In this document: piece by piece, positions 36,661-40,958 of the stretch
Layout of the letters: every line of letters starts with the position of its first letter
Numbering within the stretch: position 1 is the stretch's first letter
Origin: Campylobacterota bacterium
Lineage (GTDB): Bacteria; Campylobacterota; Campylobacteria; Campylobacterales; Nitratiruptoraceae
DNA length: 40,958 nt
Direction of reading: 5' to 3'
NCBI GenBank assembly: GCA_013153095.1
Contig: JAADFB010000029.1
Coordinates: 1-40,958, forward strand
The notes under the pieces: generated by a model
The model's input: the letters and a program-made list of their open reading frames with translations, nothing else
What the model was told of the DNA's origin: nothing
Database searches by the model: none
Translations under genes and position numbers: made by a program

Positions 36661-37287
36661 ATGTTAATCGCTCCTAGCATCTTGAGCGCAGATTTTGGAA
36701 ATCTAACTAGTGAAGTTCAAAAGGTATGCCAAGCTAAAGCAGATATGTTACATATCGATGTTATGGATGGACATTTTGTTCCAAATTTAACCTTTGGACT
36801 TCCTATAGTGGAAGCGATAGATAACGCTAGTACGATCCCGTTAGATATTCACCTAATGGTAGAAGACAACTCCTTTTTTGTAGAGATGTTTGCCCCGTTA
36901 AAACCTAGATTTATCTCCTTCCATTTTGAAAGTGAAAAACATCACCATCGAGTTATCCAAAAAATTAAAGAGTTTGGTATCTCTCCCGCTATCGCTATCA
37001 ATCCAGCTACCTCTATTGAGAGTGTGAAAGAGGTGATAAAGTATGTGGATATGGTGCTTTTAATGAGCGTTAACCCCGGATTTGGAGGACAAAAGTTTAT
37101 CCCTATCTATCACAAAATAAAAGAGGTTAAAAAGGTAGCTCCTACCGTTTTGGTTGAGGTAGATGGAGGGGTAAACGATCTAAACGCCCCTAAACTTAAA
37201 GAGGCTGGAGTGGATATTTTGGTAGCGGGAAGTTATGTTTTTAAACACTCTAACTATGAACAAGCGATAAAAAGTTTACGTGTATGA
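36661..37287 (+). CDS. rpe: Ribulose-phosphate 3-epimerase
   Basis: Rpe interconverts ribulose-5-phosphate and xylulose-5-phosphate in the pentose phosphate pathway. The 208-residue barrel has IAPSILSADFGNL (about 3-15), the metal-binding HIDVMDGHFVPNLTFG (about 32-47), LDIHLMVEDN, VNPGFGGQKFI (about 138-148) and EVDGGVN (about 168-174). Length is slightly short but complete. ATG at 36661 overlaps trpF by 4 nt, pairing two barrel enzymes that both handle phosphorylated pentose substrates. Confidence 0.96.
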   Translation: MLIAPSILSADFGNLTSEVQKVCQAKADMLHIDVMDGHFVPNLTFGLPIVEAIDNASTIPLDIHLMVEDNSFFVEMFAPLKPRFISFHFESEKHHHRVIQKIKEFGISPAIAINPATSIESVKEVIKYVDMVLLMSVNPGFGGQKFIPIYHKIKEVKKVAPTVLVEVDGGVNDLNAPKLKEAGVDILVAGSYVFKHSNYEQAIKSLRV

Positions 37288-37892
37288 GAGTTAAAATCTG
37301 TGGAATCACCAACCTTGAAGACGCTTTAGATGCTATTAAATTTGGAGCGGATGCGTTGGGATTTGTGTTTTATGAAAAATCTCCTAGATATATCTCCCCA
37401 TCTAAAGCTAAGGAGCTTATTGCCCAACTCCCCCCTTTTGTAGAAAGGGTTGGATTGTTTGTAAATGAACCTCCTAAAAAGATTGAAGAGATTTTTAAAA
37501 CTACTCAAATCTCCTTAGCGCAGTTACACTTTGATATAGATGCAACTTTCTTAAACTCTTTAGATGTTCCAGCTTTACCGGTGGTAAGGGCAAAAGAGCC
37601 TAACGATTTGGAAAAGTTTAAAGATCGTTACCGTCTAGTAGACCCTTTTGTAAAAGAGTATGGAGGAAGTGGAAAAAGGTTACCGTTAGAGTGGTTTGAG
37701 GGGATAGATTGCTCTAAAATAATTTTAGCAGGCGGTTTAACCCCTCAAAATGTTGAGGAAGTTAAAAGATTTTCTTTTTATGGAGTTGATGTTAGCAGTG
37801 GAGTTGAAGCAAAAAAAGGCAAAAAAGACCCAAAAAAAGTTAAAGAGTTCATCCAAAAAGCAAAATCTCCCACCTTTAGAGAGGCTTGTTAA
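37284..37892 (+). CDS. trpF: Phosphoribosylanthranilate isomerase
   Basis: TrpF converts N-phosphoribosylanthranilate into CdRP in tryptophan synthesis. The 202-residue barrel has VKICGITNLEDAL with the catalytic Cys (about 3-15), DALGFVFYEKSPRYIS, and LAGGLTPQNV and GVDVSSGVEAKKGKKDPKKVKEFI near the end (about 152-190), forming the phosphate site. The start overlaps the rpe stop by 4 nt (ATGA). Its Lys-rich 3' end overlaps the following exonuclease gene in another frame by at least 89 nt. Confidence 0.96.
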   Translation: MRVKICGITNLEDALDAIKFGADALGFVFYEKSPRYISPSKAKELIAQLPPFVERVGLFVNEPPKKIEEIFKTTQISLAQLHFDIDATFLNSLDVPALPVVRAKEPNDLEKFKDRYRLVDPFVKEYGGSGKRLPLEWFEGIDCSKIILAGGLTPQNVEEVKRFSFYGVDVSSGVEAKKGKKDPKKVKEFIQKAKSPTFREAC

Positions 37893-38613
37893 ACGCTTAA
37901 TTTATCGCTCCTATCCAAAAGAGCATTTTTTCAAGTTACTAGGGCAGATTTTTAAAGATAATCCTGAGCTGCTTTACCAGCTTCTTTTAGCTCAAGGATT
38001 TCCTTTAGAGGAAAGGAAGGCAAAAATCTTTTTAAAAACAGCTAAAAACTCCTTAAAAGATCAAGAGTTTGTGGTAGTGGACATTGAAACCAACGGAAGT
38101 AAACCCAGTATGCATCAAATTTTAGAGATTGGAGCGATCAAGTTTAAAGGGAATGAGATTTTAGGAAGTTTTGAGAGTTTAGTGTACGCGTTAGAGATTC
38201 CAGAATATATCACTCAATTAACCGGAATAGAGGTTAGCCATCTAAAAAATGCTCCCACTGAAGAGGAGGTCTTATTAAAATTTAAACGGTTTTTGGGAGA
38301 TGCCGTTTTTGTAGCTCACGATGTAAATTTTGATTACAACTTTATCTCTTCTAAACTTCAACAGTTAGGATATGGGGAACTTTCAAATCGAAAGCTCTGT
38401 TCTATCGATCTAGCTAAAAAAACTATTCCTAGTCAAAGATACGGGTTAGAGTTTTTAAACAAAAGTTTAGGAATAAATACCCCCACTAGCCATCGAGCCT
38501 ATGCGGATGCTTTAACGGCCTATAAAGTTGTTCAACTAGCGCTTAAAAAACTCCCTTCCAAAGTTAAAAACGCGGAGGATTTGATCAGTTTTAGCAAAGG
38601 AAGGAGGTTTTAG
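37804..38613 (+). CDS. DnaQ-like 3'-5' exonuclease (DEDDh)
   Basis: The DEDDh exonuclease domain shows FVVVDIETNGSKP (DxE motif), FVAHDVNFDYNFI (second Asp), CSIDLAKK, and HRAYADALTAYKV (the catalytic HxxxxD). It belongs to the Campylobacterota epsilon-subunit-like family that carries an extra N-terminal helical region (about 70 residues). The start is unclear. The track uses ATG 37750, but no ribosome site precedes it; ATG 37780, ATG 37789, GTG 37798 and TTG 37804 are other options. No canonical start lies between 37804 and the conserved domain, so overlap with trpF is at least 89 nt. It may proofread DNA synthesis or act in repair. Confidence 0.82.
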   Translation: MKQKKAKKTQKKLKSSSKKQNLPPLERLVKRLIYRSYPKEHFFKLLGQIFKDNPELLYQLLLAQGFPLEERKAKIFLKTAKNSLKDQEFVVVDIETNGSKPSMHQILEIGAIKFKGNEILGSFESLVYALEIPEYITQLTGIEVSHLKNAPTEEEVLLKFKRFLGDAVFVAHDVNFDYNFISSKLQQLGYGELSNRKLCSIDLAKKTIPSQRYGLEFLNKSLGINTPTSHRAYADALTAYKVVQLALKKLPSKVKNAEDLISFSKGRRF

Positions 38614-38624
38614 CTCCTTTCCTT
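38597..38624. terminator. Hairpin between convergent exonuclease and symporter genes
   Basis: AAGGAAGGAG pairs with CTCCTTTCCTT (one bulged T) around a 7-nt loop GTTTTAG that contains both convergent stop codons. On the plus strand CCGTTTTAT follows, giving a modest T run; the minus side is weaker. It is probably a bidirectional terminator. Confidence 0.55.
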
Positions 38625-39818
38625 CCGTTTTATAAGTTCATCTATAATCTTAGCCCCTAACAGGTCTCCCCAGTTGTTTATAGCGGTTCTAAACATATCC
38701 AAAAAGCGATCTACGGTTATGATTAAGGCGATATATTCAGTTGGTAGCCCCACGCTATCTAAGATCATTGTCATCATTATCAATCCAGCTCCCGGAATCC
38801 CAGCCGCTCCAATGGAAGCAAAAGTTGCAGTTATAAAGATGGTTATTTGTTGAGATAGGGTTAAATCTACTCCGCTAATATTGGCTATAAACATCACCGC
38901 TATCGATTCATATAGTGCTGTTCCGTCCATATTTATCGTAGCTCCTAGAGGTAATACAAACCCAGCTACTTTTTTACTAACTCCCCCTTTGGTTTGGGCA
39001 ACTTCAATACTTACAGGAAGGGTAGCGGAGCTGGAAGCGGTGGAAAAAGCGATTAATGGAGCTTCTTTGATCTTCCAAAAGTAGCTGTAAGGGTTAAATC
39101 TCCCCACAAAATAAGCGATAGCGGGAAGAGTTATAAAGGCGTGTAGAAAGAGGGCTACCAACACAGTTATCACATACCCATAAAGGTTTAAGATAGGTTC
39201 TAATCCGCTTTTAGCTACGGTGTAAGCGATCAGGAAAAACACCCCTATAGGGGTTAAGGTAATTATCCATTTAGCCAACACCATCATAGAATCGTTTACA
39301 CTATCAAAAAAGTTATAAAGGGTTTGCCGTTTAGGAGGTTGGATAAAAAGCGATGCAACGCTAAAAAGGATAGTAAAAAAGATAATAGGTAAAATCGCTC
39401 CTGAACTTAACGCTTCAAAAATATTTCCCGGAACAAAAGAGAGAATAAAGTCTCCCAAACTTAACTCTTTAGGTTGAATCTTTTCTACCGTTTCGATAGG
39501 TTGAATTTGAAGATCGGCACCAGGGTTAAAAATATTAACAACTACCAAACCTAAACTTACTGCTAATGCGGTGGTAGAAAGGTAGTATAAAAACGCTTTT
39601 ATCCCTATCGATTTTAACTCCTCTTTGCTGTCTAAAGAGGTGATTGCAACAAAGATACTTGCTACAACCAAAGGGATAATTAACATCTTCAACAGTTTTA
39701 AATAAAGTTCACCAATAAATTTTAACTCCAATGAGGGGGTTTTAAAAAAGTATCCAAACACTATTCCTAGCACAATTGCCAGTAAAGTTAGATTCTCTAC
39801 ATTTAAGAGCTTTTTCAT
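38610..39818 (-). CDS. Dicarboxylate/amino acid:cation symporter (DAACS)
   Basis: The protein of about 400 residues is a sodium- or proton-coupled importer of C4-dicarboxylates, glutamate or aspartate in the inner membrane. It has eight or so hydrophobic segments. The re-entrant loop signature is AFSTASSSATLPVSIEVA (about 256-273), and the binding motif is LGATINMDGTALYE (about 292-305). A second loop is GIPGAGLIMMTMIL. The substrate cannot be settled from sequence. ATG at 39818 with AAAGGAGA upstream is preferred to the tracked TTG 39821. It follows the YibQ-like gene by 11 nt. Confidence 0.93.
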   Translation of the reverse strand: MKKLLNVENLTLLAIVLGIVFGYFFKTPSLELKFIGELYLKLLKMLIIPLVVASIFVAITSLDSKEELKSIGIKAFLYYLSTTALAVSLGLVVVNIFNPGADLQIQPIETVEKIQPKELSLGDFILSFVPGNIFEALSSGAILPIIFFTILFSVASLFIQPPKRQTLYNFFDSVNDSMMVLAKWIITLTPIGVFFLIAYTVAKSGLEPILNLYGYVITVLVALFLHAFITLPAIAYFVGRFNPYSYFWKIKEAPLIAFSTASSSATLPVSIEVAQTKGGVSKKVAGFVLPLGATINMDGTALYESIAVMFIANISGVDLTLSQQITIFITATFASIGAAGIPGAGLIMMTMILDSVGLPTEYIALIITVDRFLDMFRTAINNWGDLLGAKIIDELIKRKERS

Positions 39819-39829
39819 CAACTCTCCTT

Positions 39830-40735
39830 TTACAACTCATCCAAATAGATAAGCTTAACTTTATTTAGCATCTCTTTAGACTCTTTTAACGCCTTTATGG
39901 TGGCTGGATGTGGGTGTCCAATTGCGATCGCAAATCCTTTTCGTTGAGCCTTTTTAATCGCCTTGGAGATCTGTTTTTTGATATAGTTTACATTTTGTAC
40001 ATTATCCAAAAATATATCCCTTCCTAAATACTTTCTCCCTAAATCTCTCATCAGTTTGGGGACTTTAGTTTTTGGGGTGGTTCTACTATCTACAAAGATA
40101 AACCCGTAACTATCCAACACCTCTACTAACCTCTCCATCGCCTCATAATTGGCGGTAAATCTACTTCCGGTGTGGTTGTTGATAAATCTAGCTTCTGGAA
40201 AAAGGTCTCTAATTTTTCTAATTCTTCTTTCAAACCTTTCAGTTGAATCTTGGATATGGAGCGTATCTTTTTCATCAAACCTTAAACCTACCGCTTCCAA
40301 AGGAAGATGTACCATATAATGCTCCACTTTTTTAGCGTGGGTTGGAGTGTAGGGATGTTTTCTATTGGGAGGAAAAAAGGAGAGGTTTAAAGGCAACCCT
40401 ACACTTTTTAACGCCCTAACCTGATAGTTAAATGCTACATCATCGATAATAATTGCTAATTTAGGTAACTCTCCAAAAGAGGCTATGGAAGAACTATTAG
40501 AACTCTCAACGCTAACGGTTAGATTTTCCTCTTCCTGATAATCTTCAATCTCCGAAAGCTCTACCCGTTTTAAAACTTTTTTTAAAACCTCTTCTTCCCG
40601 TTTTTTTAGAGGTTCAATATCGATTAAGGGTTGTTGTTGAGGTTTGGGGTAGATATAGTAGGCAATAGCTAAAAGTAAAGAGATAAGAATTGCAGCGGTT
40701 ACGATTATTGCATAGTTTAAAAATTTACGATCCAT
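39830..40735 (-). CDS. Divergent polysaccharide deacetylase (YibQ/DUF610) protein
   Basis: The 301-residue protein has one N-terminal membrane helix (YAIIVTAAILISLLLAIAYYIY, about 8-29). A Glu/Ser-rich linker follows, then a periplasmic divergent polysaccharide deacetylase domain (about 90-300). Visible motifs are LAIIIDDVAFN (family DDxG region), LNLSFFPPNRKHP, YMVHLPLEA, INNHTGSRFT, FVDSRTTP and AIAIGHPHP. The family is proposed to act on cell-wall or surface glycans, but the reaction is unproven. No good Shine-Dalgarno precedes the ATG. A hairpin holding AAGGGG sits 15 nt upstream, overlapping the ilvC stop. Confidence 0.86.
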   Translation of the reverse strand: MDRKFLNYAIIVTAAILISLLLAIAYYIYPKPQQQPLIDIEPLKKREEEVLKKVLKRVELSEIEDYQEEENLTVSVESSNSSSIASFGELPKLAIIIDDVAFNYQVRALKSVGLPLNLSFFPPNRKHPYTPTHAKKVEHYMVHLPLEAVGLRFDEKDTLHIQDSTERFERRIRKIRDLFPEARFINNHTGSRFTANYEAMERLVEVLDSYGFIFVDSRTTPKTKVPKLMRDLGRKYLGRDIFLDNVQNVNYIKKQISKAIKKAQRKGFAIAIGHPHPATIKALKESKEMLNKVKLIYLDEL

Positions 40736-40740
40736 AGAGA

Positions 40741-40756
40741 AAGGGGCAAGCCCCTT
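40741..40756 (-). terminator. Hairpin at the ilvC 3' end
   Basis: On the minus strand AAGGGG-CTTG-CCCCTT forms a perfect 6-bp stem with a 4-nt loop, followed by TCTCT. It overlaps the ilvC stop and lies 5 nt before the YibQ-like ATG. It could be a weak terminator or attenuator, or could hide the AAGGGG ribosome site. Confidence 0.4.
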
Positions 40757-40958
40757 AGTTTTTCTCTTTATCCACTATCTTTTGAATCCACGGCATCATC
40801 GATCGTAACCGTTTACCTACCTGCTCAATTGGATGGTTTTCGCAGTTTCTTCGCTCCGCTGTCATTCTAGGATAACCTGTCATCCCTTCAAGGATAAAAT
40901 CTTTAGCAAACTTTCCGTTTTGAATCTCTTTTAAAATCTCTTTCATCGCTTGACGGCT
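40755..40958 (-). CDS. ilvC: Ketol-acid reductoisomerase, C-terminal end (partial)
   Basis: The reading frame comes in from the right edge (SRQA before the tracked Met) and ends at TAA 40757-40755. The peptide [54 protein letters not shown] is the conserved C-terminus of IlvC, which makes dihydroxy-isovalerate in branched-chain amino-acid synthesis. The ATG at 40946 is internal, not a start. The NADPH-binding part is outside the window. Confidence 0.95.
   Translation of the reverse strand, partial: SRQAMKEILKEIQNGKFAKDFILEGMTGYPRMTAERRNCENHPIEQVGKRLRSMMPWIQKIVDKEKN

Overview
The window is a gene-dense, AT-rich bacterial segment with no gene-free stretch over about 110 bp. It most likely comes from a member of the Campylobacterota (formerly Epsilonproteobacteria). 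The evidence is a UPF0763/DUF2603 gene between argF and hemN, a complete-looking pseudaminic acid locus, a MotE/FliJ flagellar pair, Campylobacterota-style AddB/AddA, and TATAAT-like -10 boxes with little -35 conservation. HypF implies NiFe hydrogenase use, so a chemolithotroph such as a vent Nitratiruptor, Nautiliales or Sulfurimonas relative is plausible. The genus cannot be fixed from sequence alone.

Layout. 1-1676 (+): the thrS 3' end, infC, plsY and dgkA as overlapping genes, then tRNA-Ala(GGC). 1703-6161 (-): a surface-glycan operon (ELM1-like, two GT4 glycosyltransferases, an SGNH hydrolase, a GT9 heptosyltransferase-like gene) whose last gene runs into the antisense of the tRNA. 6199-12496: argH, rsmG/ribA on minus, then hemB, argF, UPF0763 and hemN. 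12506-18562 (+): the addB/addA recombination helicase-nuclease and a GlcF-type Fe-S protein. 18611-19916: a periplasmic alpha carbonic anhydrase convergent with mobA. 20018-24296 (+): two tandem secreted DUF2202 (ferritin-like) proteins, a two-component system and a small CxxCH protein. 24297-29416 (-): pseB-pseC-pseF-pseG-formyltransferase-pseI. 29500-32800 (+): PilZ, FliJ-like, MotE and GGDEF genes. 32784-36553 (-): a DUF465 gene with hypF, and rpmB with argJ. 36661-38613 (+): rpe, trpF and a DnaQ-like exonuclease. 38610-40958 (-): the ilvC end, a YibQ-like deacetylase and a dicarboxylate/amino-acid symporter.

How the parts work together. The pse locus should supply CMP-pseudaminic acid, the usual flagellin sugar in this phylum, and it lies divergent from a motility/c-di-GMP operon. 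Its unusual point is a formyltransferase-fold protein in the slot where the PseH acetyltransferase would be expected, which suggests an N-formylated pseudaminic acid.

The strongest candidate for an undescribed system is the DUF2202 cluster: two secreted paralogues with metal-binding-looking low-complexity tails, followed by their own sensor kinase/regulator and a possible haem protein. Other points worth checking are a hypF with no canonical start codon, a glycosyltransferase whose C-terminus is encoded antisense to tRNA-Ala, a hairpin holding the stop codon of the first DUF2202 gene, and a long trpF/exonuclease overlap.
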